Shown: positions 24,786 through 32,483, counted from the first letter of the stretch. The stretch: 49,213 nucleotides of DNA from an uncultured Candidatus Melainabacteria bacterium (GCA_937891325.1 CALAFU010000170.1:1-49213), one strand, 5' to 3'. The notes: a model not told the origin generated them from the sequence alone. A program made the numbers and translations.

Positions 24786-25448
24786 ATGATTAAATACTTT
24801 ATAACGCCGAATGTTCTGACGATGTTCATCAATGGCAAACAAATCTTTGTTCCGAGCAGCCATCTGAATTATGGAACAATGTGTAAAGTGTTAAAGGGGG
24901 GTTGTCAAGATGAAAAGGAAATCATGGCTTTAAATGACTTAAAGAATTGCATGTTGACAGAATTTCCAGATTTTGTTGAAGTTGCTGAAGATGGAAAATT
25001 GGTCTTAAAACATTGCCATGAAGTCAATATGGAAAAGTTCACAAAAGAAGCTTTACAATCGCAAAGAGATGGTAAAGATACGCAAGGTTTCTTTTGTTTG
25101 TTGATGAACATGAGTGAGAATAAAACGATTGGAGTTGCAGACTTTTTACAATGGTTAAAGAGTGGCAGCTGTCGATATACCATCAATGGTACAATCTTAA
25201 GCTACGGGTTTATTGATGATGGAGGTGTCTGTTTTTTGAAAGAAGCTGCAGATAAAAACACCAATGCAATTGTTGACATTAAACCGCAACTGCTTGAGAT
25301 GTATGTTAATAAAGATAACAAATGGACGTGTGTTCACAAAATCAAAGATGGCAGCTTTACGGTAATGTGGCAAGGAGAAAATAAAAACTTGCCGAACATT
25401 GATTCCTTCAACGTGTTTAGTGGTGATGGGTTGCTGGATTGTTTCTAA
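24786..25448 (+). CDS. rIIB-like: rIIB-like protein, 220 aa
   Basis: The order of elements follows the rIIB-like family. First is a strand pair FINGKQIFVPSSHLNYGTM, with the 'dGk..vp..hp.y..i' start. Then come an acidic segment, an EDGKLVLK strand, a helix before FCLLMNMSENKT ('fLenl..NPs'), FLQWLKSG, and YTINGTILSYGFI ('lPITpDGcflAYK'). The position directly after rIIA supports the call. The end, FSGDGLLDCF, loosely meets the tag rule (Gly -8, Leu -4, Phe -1). The family match is from memory and moderately divergent. Confidence 0.65.
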   Translation: MIKYFITPNVLTMFINGKQIFVPSSHLNYGTMCKVLKGGCQDEKEIMALNDLKNCMLTEFPDFVEVAEDGKLVLKHCHEVNMEKFTKEALQSQRDGKDTQGFFCLLMNMSENKTIGVADFLQWLKSGSCRYTINGTILSYGFIDDGGVCFLKEAADKNTNAIVDIKPQLLEMYVNKDNKWTCVHKIKDGSFTVMWQGENKNLPNIDSFNVFSGDGLLDCF

Positions 25449-25465
25449 AGAGGAGTGAAAATGCA

Positions 25466-25894
25466 ATGGACGAAAAGACATTAAAAGAAATCGAACAACT
25501 CGACAATACGCAAGTGCTTGACGAGCTTGAAGATTTGAGAGTCAATAACCTTTATGATGACTTGCAAGAAATGTTGTATGCAATCTTTCCGTTGTATGCA
25601 ATTGTGTACAATGAAATTGTGGAAAAGTTTCGCATCATCATTCCGTATGAAAATGATGGCATTGCTACCAATGCAAATGATGAATTGGTGTATCAGTTAG
25701 CCTTGCAAGATGATACAGGTTTTGTGCGAACGATGATGTGGAATTTAGATGACCCTGTTGACAATGCAGAGTTTGTCAGAGGTGGAAGAAAACCGTTATT
25801 GCAGATTGTAAAGAAATGCAATAATTTTCTTGAAGCTGTGAACGCGCTGGCTGAAATCCAGAAAGACGGTGATAAACTGTTAAAGGAGGTGTAG
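25466..25894 (+). CDS. hypothetical acidic protein with C-terminal tag, 142 aa
   Basis: ATG at 25466 follows AGAGGAGTGAAAATGCA; an upstream TTG in frame lacks a site. Acidic, helical N-terminal third (ETLKEIEQL-type charges) and a hydrophobic middle (AIFPLYAIVYNEIV). It ends KDGDKLLKEV (Gly -8, Leu -4, Val -1). Function unknown. Confidence 0.72.
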   Translation: MDEKTLKEIEQLDNTQVLDELEDLRVNNLYDDLQEMLYAIFPLYAIVYNEIVEKFRIIIPYENDGIATNANDELVYQLALQDDTGFVRTMMWNLDDPVDNAEFVRGGRKPLLQIVKKCNNFLEAVNALAEIQKDGDKLLKEV

Positions 25895-25902
25895 AGGTGA
25901 GA

Positions 25903-26262
25903 ATGAAAACAGGTGAGTTGCTGGAACATATCAAACGCATTTTAAAAGATGCTAATGGTGAGTCTTTTGGTGGCTATACTTTTCATCTTGATAAAATCAC
26001 CACTAAAGCAGATGAGTTAAGGAGTTTGTTTTCTGATGGTTTACAGTATGTATATGCTGTAGGCAAAAACATCAAAAACGAAGGTGGGGAAGATGAGGTT
26101 TATATAAAACAACGTGCATTGATCCGAATTGATCGAGATGTACTTGTTCGTATAGCCAAATTGACCAATAAAAATGTAAAGCTGCGAAAGATTGACGCTA
26201 AACAGCTTTACTATTATTTGGAGATGGCTGAAATAGGGGAAGCTGTCTTAAACAGTCTTTAA
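25903..26262 (+). CDS. tag-family protein, 119 aa
   Basis: Has the full family layout: N-terminal helix LLEHIKRILKDANG, beta segment around YTFHLDKI, strand ALIRI, helix DRDVLVRIAKL, strand pair KLRKIDAKQLYYYLEM, then EIGEAVLNSL. ATG at 25903 is favoured by AAGGAGGTGTAGAG. Nearest in style are the 30-32 kb members. Function unknown. Confidence 0.75.
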   Translation: MKTGELLEHIKRILKDANGESFGGYTFHLDKITTKADELRSLFSDGLQYVYAVGKNIKNEGGEDEVYIKQRALIRIDRDVLVRIAKLTNKNVKLRKIDAKQLYYYLEMAEIGEAVLNSL

Positions 26263-26274
26263 GGAAGTGTACCA

Positions 26275-26658
26275 ATGACATGGAGCAGAGAAGAGATCAT
26301 TTCAAACATGCAAAGGTTGTTTGTTGATAAGACTATTGATGTCATTGGCGATAAACAACCTTTTCAAATTCAAGTTGCAAAGTCAGGTGGAAGTTTTGAT
26401 AAAAACAGCTTAAAGTCAAGTTGGAGTCGTGAGGGGAAGGATTATAAAATGTATGCTTTTTGCAGAACACCTTTTTCACACGGAAGCTTGACTTTAGTTT
26501 GTTTTGTCTTAACAAAGAAGCTCGCAAGACAGTTATCAAATTATTCAACAGGTGATTTGATAGCTACATTTTCTAAGTTTGATAACACTGTTAATCATAC
26601 AATGTATATCAGACTTGAATTGTTGTCAACAGGAAAACAGACATTAGTGGAGATATAA
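26275..26658 (+). CDS. tag-family protein, 127 aa
   Basis: Starts with helix IISNMQRLFVDKTID and a beta segment (KQPFQIQVAKSGG). The second half is a strand (LVCFVLTKK), helix (LARQLSN) and strand pair ending STGKQTLVEI. Leader AAGGAAGTGTACCA. It lies 12 bases after its paralog at 25903. The tag has Thr in place of the usual Ile at -9. Confidence 0.75.
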   Translation: MTWSREEIISNMQRLFVDKTIDVIGDKQPFQIQVAKSGGSFDKNSLKSSWSREGKDYKMYAFCRTPFSHGSLTLVCFVLTKKLARQLSNYSTGDLIATFSKFDNTVNHTMYIRLELLSTGKQTLVEI

Positions 26659-26660
26659 CA

Positions 26661-26864
26661 ATGAAAAATGAAATCACAATGAAGATGTGGATTTTCATAT
26701 TGTCTATATGTGTATCATTCTTTTTGGGTTCGTTTGGTCAATACAAGAATCAATCGAAATACATAAAGATGATCGATAGCCAATTTGAAACAATGGAGAA
26801 GATGCAAGAGGTGAATAACAAGTGCGTGAAACAGGTTGCGGAGTGCGTTAACAAATTGAGGTGA
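26661..26864 (+). CDS. membrane-anchored coiled-coil protein, 67 aa
   Basis: Residues 7-25 form a membrane helix (MKMWIFILSICVSFFLGSF), followed by a 40-residue amphipathic helix with two Cys (MIDSQFETMEKMQEVNNKC). The N-in anchor plus periplasmic coiled coil is the layout of inner-membrane spanins, but there is no lipoprotein partner overlapping it, so that role is only a possibility. Coupled to the gene before it by a two-base gap. Confidence 0.65.
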   Translation: MKNEITMKMWIFILSICVSFFLGSFGQYKNQSKYIKMIDSQFETMEKMQEVNNKCVKQVAECVNKLR

Positions 26865-26867
26865 AAC

Positions 26868-27170
26868 ATGTCAAAGAAATTGATTGACATCTTTTTAATT
26901 ATATGTATAACATATATATTAAGATGGTGTTGGAACAAGTTTTCTAATACAGTGATAAACCCGAATGAAAAGGTCAAATACCCTGATGTGAAAGTTAAGA
27001 TGGTTGGGAAACGGTTAATCAAGAATGATCGAATTGTTGATTGTGCTGTAGCCATGATGCTTCAAGGGTATGACGACCAAGAAGTAAGAATGTTTATCAC
27101 AAAAGCATACAGGACAAAAACAGGTAAAGAGTTTTTGGATTGTTGTGCAAAGAGTTTTTACATTTACTAA
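26868..27170 (+). CDS. membrane-anchored small protein, 100 aa
   Basis: Residues 5-20 are hydrophobic (LIDIFLIICITYILRW), then a basic alpha/beta domain with Cys pairs (DCAVAMMLQGYDDQEV, DCCAKSFYIY). Leader TTGAGGTGAAAC overlaps the upstream stop. Function unknown; pairing with the 26661 product in the membrane is possible because the genes are adjacent. Confidence 0.65.
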   Translation: MSKKLIDIFLIICITYILRWCWNKFSNTVINPNEKVKYPDVKVKMVGKRLIKNDRIVDCAVAMMLQGYDDQEVRMFITKAYRTKTGKEFLDCCAKSFYIY

Positions 27171-27185
27171 ACGAGGAGAAGAAAG

Positions 27186-27737
27186 ATGAGAAATGCTGAA
27201 ATGTTTAACGAAGAAAACGACTTTGCTTTGCAGAGTGCCAAAATGGATCAAGTGATTGAACAGGTTGGTTGCAAAGATAATGAAGTTGTAATTATCAAAT
27301 CTGTTGATGATGCGCTGGAAGGAGATGCTGTCTTTATTTCTGATTTCAGTTGTTTGGGTAGTAGTGTAAAAGAGTTTGTTGACAATTTTGAACAGTTGGT
27401 TAAAAAAGGCAACACTGTTCATTTTGTCAGAGAACAGATAAGTTTGACGGATCAGTCCCAGATGGAAACTTTCTTGAAACAGTTGCAGTTTGCGGCAATG
27501 TTCGGAAGAAAACTTCGTAGTGCTGTTTCTTGCAACAATCTTGCTGTTGCCGCGAAAGTTGGACGATATGCAGGAAGACCGAAAGGTTCCAAAAATAAAA
27601 CAAGCATCATTCAAGAAAAGGCAGATGAAATCGAATTCTGGTTGCAACAGGGCGAGTCTAAAAAGTGGATTGCAGAACAGTTGGGCATTTCGGTAGGTAC
27701 GGTGTATAATTACATTCGTTCCAAAGAAGAAGCGTAA
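27186..27737 (+). CDS. catalytically dead serine-resolvase-like DNA-binding protein, 183 aa
   Basis: The order matches small serine resolvases. An NDFALQSAKMDQVIEQVGC segment corresponds to '..LDLQLDALKKAGC', DAVFISDFSCLGSSVKEFV to 'DTLVVWKLDRLGRSLKDLI', and GNTVHFVREQISL to 'GV.FRSLTE.ID'. Then come the GRPKGSKNK hinge and a C-terminal helix-turn-helix WIAEQLGISVGTVYNYI. But the N-terminal YxRVS with the nucleophile Ser is missing, and DRLxRS reads SCLGSS, so the catalytic Arg residues are gone. It should bind DNA without recombining it; a regulator is likely. Leader ACGAGGAGAAGAAAG. Confidence 0.72.
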   Translation: MRNAEMFNEENDFALQSAKMDQVIEQVGCKDNEVVIIKSVDDALEGDAVFISDFSCLGSSVKEFVDNFEQLVKKGNTVHFVREQISLTDQSQMETFLKQLQFAAMFGRKLRSAVSCNNLAVAAKVGRYAGRPKGSKNKTSIIQEKADEIEFWLQQGESKKWIAEQLGISVGTVYNYIRSKEEA

Positions 27738-27759
27738 TCATTTAAATAGGGGAAAGACA

Positions 27760-28635
27760 ATGGTTGAATTTCACGGGACTGTAAAAGATTTCTTGAAGAA
27801 CTATCCGAAAGAAAATCGTAAAGTTGGCGAGACGTATCGCATCATCAATTCTAAAGGAAGCAATGATTATCAATTCATTGATAACGTATCTGAAAAGAAT
27901 TTCAAGAGAGTTGAAGTTAAAGACGCTGTCAATACTGAAATTGATGGTGCTGAAATGGAACGGCAAGAAGATGAAAGACGACTGTCTGAATTGAAAAAAC
28001 TTGCTGAAAGAATTCTGTCATGCGCTGTAAAAGGAGATGAAGGCACACTGATAAATTTGTGTGAGGAAGTTAAAGATTGCACCAACATTACAGATTTGGT
28101 GTGCGAAGAAAATTGTGCTGAACTCAATTGTTTGTTTTGCAGACAGTTTTATGTTGACAACAGTGAAGTATATTGGGGGGTGCTTAACAAAAAAGGCATT
28201 GTTGATGACATTTGTTCTTTCCTTAACAATTTTGCAACAGTCATTAAACTTAATGCCAAATGTGTTGGAAGAGAAGATCTTTTAGACAGGCTTCTTCAAG
28301 GAAGTGATGTCGGTGTGTTTGCACGGTTGCGTGAAGAGTGGCTTGAAAGTTGTCAATACGTTATGGAATGTTGCAAACAAAGTTGTGGGTTTGATTTGAG
28401 AGGGGTTCAACGATTGAACAACTTGATATACAACTTTAATGGAATTACAGATGGGTGGTTGTGTTGTCTGAAAGAAATCGTTGATGATTTTGCATGGTTT
28501 GGAGAAACCTTCAAAACATGTGAGGATTGTAAAAGCTATGATTATGATCCACGCCCGATTAATGTTGCCAAGAGCTTTGAAACTTTCAACGAATGTTTGT
28601 GCGCACTGTATTCAAGATATGGAGTCAGAGAATGA
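27760..28635 (+). CDS. hypothetical protein sharing an N-terminal domain with the 34022 protein, 291 aa
   Basis: Residues 1-50 (FHGTVKDFLKNYPKENRKV, then NDYQFIDNVSEKNFKRVEV) match the N-terminus of the 34022 product (FKGSQKAFFKAYPKDKRSL, CYQFIGSLGEKNFKKVE). A charged helix follows, then a Cys-rich helical region (about 85-290) with over a dozen Cys. Leader AGGGGAAAGACA. It ends without the tag. Function unknown; the shared start suggests a common localisation or partner. Confidence 0.75.
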   Translation: MVEFHGTVKDFLKNYPKENRKVGETYRIINSKGSNDYQFIDNVSEKNFKRVEVKDAVNTEIDGAEMERQEDERRLSELKKLAERILSCAVKGDEGTLINLCEEVKDCTNITDLVCEENCAELNCLFCRQFYVDNSEVYWGVLNKKGIVDDICSFLNNFATVIKLNAKCVGREDLLDRLLQGSDVGVFARLREEWLESCQYVMECCKQSCGFDLRGVQRLNNLIYNFNGITDGWLCCLKEIVDDFAWFGETFKTCEDCKSYDYDPRPINVAKSFETFNECLCALYSRYGVRE

Positions 28636-28982
28636 CAAAAAAAGGAATCTTCCAAAATATAGGTGTTGCACCGTACATGGTGTTTCGCCTTAAAGATGAA
28701 TACGACGAGGGGTACTATTACAATGGCTTTAATTGCCCATATCAGAAAGGGCATATCTATTGGGTAGTGTCTAATGTTGTACAGGAAAAGACAAGAGAGG
28801 TGGCATATTTCGTCAGCAAGTATCGAGGTGTGATGCAAGCACCGTCAACCAATTGTAAAGAGCGTCGATGGGTTGAAGATGTCTTGCTAAAGGAATATGA
28901 TATGGTTTATCAAGGTATGTCATTGACAGATGCCATTGCTTTTGTCGAAAAACAAACAGATCAGGAAAGGATCGGAGAATGA
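28632..28982 (+). CDS. hypothetical protein, 116 aa
   Basis: ATG at 28632 overlaps the upstream stop (ATGA). Basic and aromatic-rich with a Tyr cluster (DEYDEGYYYNGFNCPYQKG) and strands (HIYWVVSNVVQ). It ends QERIGE, which is not the tag. The stop overlaps the next ATG. No family recognised. Confidence 0.68.
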   Translation: MTKKGIFQNIGVAPYMVFRLKDEYDEGYYYNGFNCPYQKGHIYWVVSNVVQEKTREVAYFVSKYRGVMQAPSTNCKERRWVEDVLLKEYDMVYQGMSLTDAIAFVEKQTDQERIGE

Positions 28983-29161
28983 AAACTTTTCATATACATG
29001 TAAAACAAACTGTCGAAGGATACTATATCATTCGTGCTGATACAGAAGAAGATGCAATTGATTTGGCACAAGGTTATATGGAGATGGGAGAACACCTTGA
29101 CAAATCACAGGTTACAGATGGTGAGATTGTAGATGCGGAAGAGGTTGGAAAATTTTGCTGA
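28979..29161 (+). CDS. small protein of DpnD/PcfM-like appearance, 60 aa
   Basis: The pattern of strand (FHIHVKQTVEGYYIIRAD), acidic helix (TEEDAIDLAQGYMEMGE) and short strand recalls small DpnD/PcfM-type phage proteins ('v.v.etl.r...veA.s.eeA'). The resemblance is weak and the family has no clear function. Leader GGATCGGAGA. Its 3' end overlaps the next gene by 29 bases. Confidence 0.6.
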   Translation: MKTFHIHVKQTVEGYYIIRADTEEDAIDLAQGYMEMGEHLDKSQVTDGEIVDAEEVGKFC

Positions 29162-29450
29162 TTTGTTTGATTTTCTGATCAGCTCAACTACGGAAGAATT
29201 AAAAGAGGCCGGATTTAGCATGAGCTTTCAAAACGGCCTTTTTAATTTGTTCTATAAAGGTGGTGTATCCTGTTCATTTAAAGTTAACGACAACGACATT
29301 GAACGCGTTTATGTGACTTTACAAAATGATGCAAGAATACAAAACATTGAGATAAACGATAATGTCGATGATGAAATCATTCAGATCGTCTTGAGAAGAT
29401 TCAATGAAATCATTATCCCTATTGGTGATCTCTGTTTAGAAGGAGTATGA
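29133..29450 (+). CDS. small protein with C-terminal tag, 105 aa
   Basis: Starts inside the preceding gene. Alpha/beta, with strands VSCSFKVNDNDIERVYVTL and a C-terminal helix IIQIVLRRFNEI ending PIGDLCLEGV (Gly -8, Leu -4, Val -1). It lacks the usual KDLLD helix, so it may be a distant family member or a separate carrier. The next gene's AGAAGGAG lies in its last codons. Confidence 0.65.
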   Translation: MRKRLENFADLFDFLISSTTEELKEAGFSMSFQNGLFNLFYKGGVSCSFKVNDNDIERVYVTLQNDARIQNIEINDNVDDEIIQIVLRRFNEIIIPIGDLCLEGV

Positions 29451-29452
29451 AG

Positions 29453-30034
29453 ATGGGTCAGTACTTTTTAGCGTATGTACGTGACAAGAACAAAAAAAGA
29501 GGAAAAACGTTTATCAGTAGTTGTGGTGGCCTGAAATTAACAGAACACTCATGGGTCGGAAATGACTTCATGCAAGGTGTTTGTAAAAAAATCCACAACA
29601 AACCTTCGTATGTATATTGGGTAGGAGATTACTTCGACCCGTCTGAAGATGAAGCTAAATCGGAAATGTCTTCTGATTGTGTCTCTGTTGATTTTGCTTC
29701 TTTATGGAGAAAGAAGAACGCCAAAGAGTTGCAAGATACTTTTGACATCAGCGATAAGTATTTAGTCAATCATGACTTGAAAGTATATGTTAACATGTGT
29801 GACTATATCGACATGTTGACATGTGGTAAAACGCATGATAAAGATTGGGTGCAACACCCGTTGTCGTTGTTAACGGCTATCAGCAATGGTAAAGGTGGCG
29901 GTGATTATGATGTTGAAGGACTGAACGCTGATTCGATCGGAGTATGGAAAGGTTGTTTGTTAGAAATTACAGACAACATTCCGAAAGACTACATTGATGT
30001 AACGGAAGATGTTTTGTTCGATGATGACATCTAA
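29453..30034 (+). CDS. conserved phage hypothetical protein (MGQYF...LTEHSWVGN type), 193 aa
   Basis: Begins MGQYFLAYVRDK and continues LKLTEHSWVGNDF and YVYWVGDYFDP. These features I recall from a widespread uncharacterised phage family ('MGQYY...KLMEHSYVGN..VAWVGDYAE'). The start at 29453 fits AGAAGGAG better than 29447. The C-terminus is acidic. No activity is known; the conserved His/Trp/Asp hint at an enzyme or binding site. Confidence 0.72.
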   Translation: MGQYFLAYVRDKNKKRGKTFISSCGGLKLTEHSWVGNDFMQGVCKKIHNKPSYVYWVGDYFDPSEDEAKSEMSSDCVSVDFASLWRKKNAKELQDTFDISDKYLVNHDLKVYVNMCDYIDMLTCGKTHDKDWVQHPLSLLTAISNGKGGGDYDVEGLNADSIGVWKGCLLEITDNIPKDYIDVTEDVLFDDDI

Positions 30035-30209
30035 AAACTTCTATATAATCTGTGTTAACGATGTCGAAACATTTTGTGATAATGGCCGAATTTTAGGTGT
30101 ATATAATTACAAAACAAGACAGTTAACACAGATTGTTAATCGCTTAAAAGATTCACAAAAGGTTCCTTTTCAAGAATGGCGTTCTTCAAAAGAAGACCTT
30201 TTAATATGA
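30021..30209 (+). CDS. small hypothetical protein, 62 aa
   Basis: Starts within the end of the previous gene at a double ATG (30021 and 30024). Alpha/beta product starting TSKNFYIICVNDVETF, with a Gln/Arg-rich tail. No clear ribosome binding site, so coupling is assumed. Function unknown. Confidence 0.5.
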   Translation: MMTSKNFYIICVNDVETFCDNGRILGVYNYKTRQLTQIVNRLKDSQKVPFQEWRSSKEDLLI

Positions 30210-30223
30210 AAGGTAGGTAAGCA

Positions 30224-30562
30224 ATGATTAAAGAAACGATCGTAAAAGATAATTTTGGCAAACAAGTACAGATTGGTGACATCATTGCTTTTGCTGAAAC
30301 GTTTAAGTATAGAGGTGTCGAAAAATATGGCACAGCAATGGCAACGGCAGTAGTAATGGAGATCACCAATAAAGCTTTAAAGATTGCACCGTTGACATTC
30401 ACTAAAGATGAATACTATAACATTAAAGAACGAAATGGCATTGCTGTTTATTCAAAAGGTGATCGGTATTTATCTACAGGAAAAAAGACATTGGAACATC
30501 GCTACAATGCCTTTTATATTATTGGTCATGGTGATGGGGCGGTTGTTTTATCAACAATGTAG
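30224..30562 (+). CDS. small protein with tag-like end, 112 aa
   Basis: Leader AAAGGTAGGTAAGCA. Residues 13-30 (KQVQIGDIIAFAETF) and 42-60 look like a small SH3-like or KOW-like barrel with 'VQIGDIIAF'. It ends GDGAVVLSTM, meeting Gly -8 and Leu -4 with Met last, a weak match. No family recognised. Confidence 0.68.
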   Translation: MIKETIVKDNFGKQVQIGDIIAFAETFKYRGVEKYGTAMATAVVMEITNKALKIAPLTFTKDEYYNIKERNGIAVYSKGDRYLSTGKKTLEHRYNAFYIIGHGDGAVVLSTM

Positions 30563-30573
30563 GAATAGAGACG

Positions 30574-30912
30574 ATGATGAGCGTTACTTCATATGACAAA
30601 ACAAGATTTAATCAATTGAGAGATTGGTTAAAAGGTCAGTCAATTCCTGAACATGACGATTGGATCATTACTACTGTATTGTCTAATGAACCGTATGTTG
30701 AAAATACAATGTCTGATGAAGATTGGTTTGTCATCGTCTTCGCACCTAATGATAAAGAAAATGATTTTGGTATGTTCCAGATTAATTTCTTAAGACAACT
30801 GTTCGAGTCTACCATAGATTTTAAGAAATGTCAATTGGTAATGAATCGTGATAAATCTGGTCTTCGCATCGAACCTATTAATGTTGGGCAAAAAGCATTA
30901 AAAGACCTTTAA
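30574..30912 (+). CDS. tag-family protein, 112 aa
   Basis: N-terminal helix FNQLRDWLKGQSI followed by a strand pair, a central WFVIVFAPND strand, FLRQLFES helix, strand QLVMNRDKSGLRIEPI and the tag NVGQKALKDL. The start has two ATGs in tandem (30574, 30577). The first of a run of four adjacent members, followed directly by a promoter. Confidence 0.75.
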   Translation: MMSVTSYDKTRFNQLRDWLKGQSIPEHDDWIITTVLSNEPYVENTMSDEDWFVIVFAPNDKENDFGMFQINFLRQLFESTIDFKKCQLVMNRDKSGLRIEPINVGQKALKDL

Positions 30913-30920
30913 AAGTTATC

Positions 30921-30969
30921 TTGACTTTTTATAATTATATATGATAATTATTTAATTATAGTTATCATA
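30921..30969 (+). promoter_or_regulatory. promoter with an overlapping inverted repeat
   Basis: TTGACT (30921-30926) and GATAAT (30943-30948) at 16 bases. TATGATAA (30940-30947) and TTATCATA (30962-30969) form a perfect inverted repeat across the -10 and start, a likely operator or a 5' hairpin. Confidence 0.55.
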
Positions 30970-30981
30970 GGAGGTGTTGGT

Positions 30982-31341
30982 ATGTCTAAAAGAATAATCA
31001 ATTGGAAAAAGGTTCGTAGAGAAGTGATTGATAAACTTTACGGCATACAGACAGATGACGGCAGTTATGAGTATCAAGGTGTTTGTGTAGATTCAGAAAC
31101 TTTAGAGTTTCATAATTGTGATGACAACAGGGTTATGAAGTATTATCAATTTTATAGTACTTTTAAGAATTTAAACAAACATGACGTATATGGCGCTGGA
31201 TTATTTATACCTAAAGAGATTATTGACAATGAGGAGTTGTCTATAGTTCCTGTATCACATTTTGAACTTCAAGCCATTAACAATGGTGTATTTCTGTTAA
31301 AGAAACGCAGCATAGGTGATGTTGTTCTTCATGAGATTTAA
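30982..31341 (+). CDS. tag-family protein, 119 aa
   Basis: Basic N-terminus (SKRIINWKKVRREVIDKLYG), strands around YEYQGVCVDSET, central GAGLFIPKEIID, strand pair FELQAINNGVFLLK and tag SIGDVVLHEI. Leader AGGAGGTGTTGGT. First gene after the 30921 promoter. Function unknown. Confidence 0.76.
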   Translation: MSKRIINWKKVRREVIDKLYGIQTDDGSYEYQGVCVDSETLEFHNCDDNRVMKYYQFYSTFKNLNKHDVYGAGLFIPKEIIDNEELSIVPVSHFELQAINNGVFLLKKRSIGDVVLHEI

Positions 31342-31358
31342 GAAGGAGGAGAAGAAAA

Positions 31359-31736
31359 ATGTTCATTTCTAATGTACCTTTAAAGGAAAATAAACGCTTC
31401 AATAGATACATTAACAACCTTGATAAAGTGTTTAGTGGGTTGAAAGTCATTGACAAGAATGATGACAAACTGAAGTACCTTTTTGTTCAATATAATGCTG
31501 ATGAAGCTTTTGCACATAACATTGTATATCATAACCCTTCACATTATGAATTCAAATGTATTTTCATGCGTGAGTATGGTGATTGTAAATGTTATAATGT
31601 GTTGATTGAAATTGGTCTACTGAATCGCATTAGAAAAGTAAAGAAGAAATCTTTACAAATCATTGTAGACCAATCAACGGGAAATTTGATAGCTGAAGAA
31701 AAAGCTTTAGGTCAATTTGTATTGGAGTCATTATGA
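31359..31736 (+). CDS. tag-family protein, 125 aa
   Basis: Helical, Asn/Lys-rich start (LKENKRFNRYINNLDKVFSG), strand KLKYLFVQYN, later strand CYNVLIEIG, helix LLNRIRKVKK, strand SLQIIVDQS and tag ALGQFVLESL. Leader AAGGAGGAGAAGAAAA. The stop overlaps the next start. Confidence 0.75.
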   Translation: MFISNVPLKENKRFNRYINNLDKVFSGLKVIDKNDDKLKYLFVQYNADEAFAHNIVYHNPSHYEFKCIFMREYGDCKCYNVLIEIGLLNRIRKVKKKSLQIIVDQSTGNLIAEEKALGQFVLESL

Positions 31737-32083
31737 TGAGTACAGAAGTAAATGTCAAGACAACAAAGTTCCAAAAGTTACGTGAAGCTTTAATTGGAAA
31801 ACAGGTGTTAGATACTATTGTTCAAGATGTATCTGAAAGATGTTATTTTCAAGAGTTTTATGAAATCAATAAAACATATCTTGAATTGGAAATCTGTCCT
31901 AAACATCGTAACAATTGGGAAATGTATGGTTGGCATGTATACATGGACAAAGAACTTTACAAACGACCTAAATTGTTCCCGTTGTTGGAATTTGTTGTTT
32001 GTGATGATCCGTTAAATCCAAACGGAAAGTGGTTGGAAATTGTCGTGCCTAATATAGGAGAAACCACCTTAAATAAAATTTAG
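31733..32083 (+). CDS. tag-family protein, 116 aa
   Basis: Helix FQKLREALIGKQVLD, strands CYFQEFYEINKTYLELEI, central WHVYMDKELYKRP, strand KWLEIVV and a canonical tag NIGETTLNKI. The start overlaps the upstream stop (two tandem ATGs, 31733 and 31736). Its stop lies just before the promoter at 32085. Confidence 0.76.
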   Translation: MMSTEVNVKTTKFQKLREALIGKQVLDTIVQDVSERCYFQEFYEINKTYLELEICPKHRNNWEMYGWHVYMDKELYKRPKLFPLLEFVVCDDPLNPNGKWLEIVVPNIGETTLNKI

Positions 32084-32084
32084 G

Positions 32085-32112
32085 TTGACAATTTCTTTTG
32101 TCATGATATAGT
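32085..32112 (+). promoter_or_regulatory. sigma-70-like promoter
   Basis: TTGACA (32085-32090) and TATAGT (32107-32112), 16-base spacer, 34 bases before the gene at 32146. Confidence 0.7.
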
Positions 32113-32145
32113 AACTTTAACAAACCTAATGAAGGAGTAAGAGAT

Positions 32146-32481
32146 ATGACTGAACAGAAAACCTATACCACATCTGAATTGATGTTTTCGGTTGTTGACA
32201 ATTTGGAAAAACAGATTAGCACAATCAATCTGATCATTGGTGTCCTTAAGGAAACAGCTGAAGAAATGAAATCTAATGAAGAAGCAAGTGTGTGCGGTGT
32301 CAAACGTGAACAGTTTGAAGAGATTGCTAAACTGATTCACATGAATAATAAAATGCGTAATGCATTGAATAACATTGCACATGGGGAAATGACAGTTAAA
32401 CCGTATGGCACTGTCTATATGGGACGAGAGGAAGAAGTCACCTTGCAACAGTATGCTGAAGAAGCATTAAAGGAAGATTGA
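32146..32481 (+). CDS. hypothetical helical protein, 111 aa
   Basis: Leader GAAGGAGTAAGAGAT. Residues 10-75 are helical with Glu/Lys heptads (LMFSVVDNLEKQISTINLII), and the C-terminus is acidic. It ends QYAEEALKED, which is not the tag although its neighbours carry one. First gene after the 32085 promoter. No family recognised. Confidence 0.72.
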   Translation: MTEQKTYTTSELMFSVVDNLEKQISTINLIIGVLKETAEEMKSNEEASVCGVKREQFEEIAKLIHMNNKMRNALNNIAHGEMTVKPYGTVYMGREEEVTLQQYAEEALKED

Positions 32482-32483
32482 AC

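Noticed and set aside
27015..27647. 210-residue minus-strand frame over the resolvase-like gene
   Set aside because: The plus-strand gene has a recognisable hinge and helix-turn-helix and a strong ribosome binding site; the opposite frame shows no motif.
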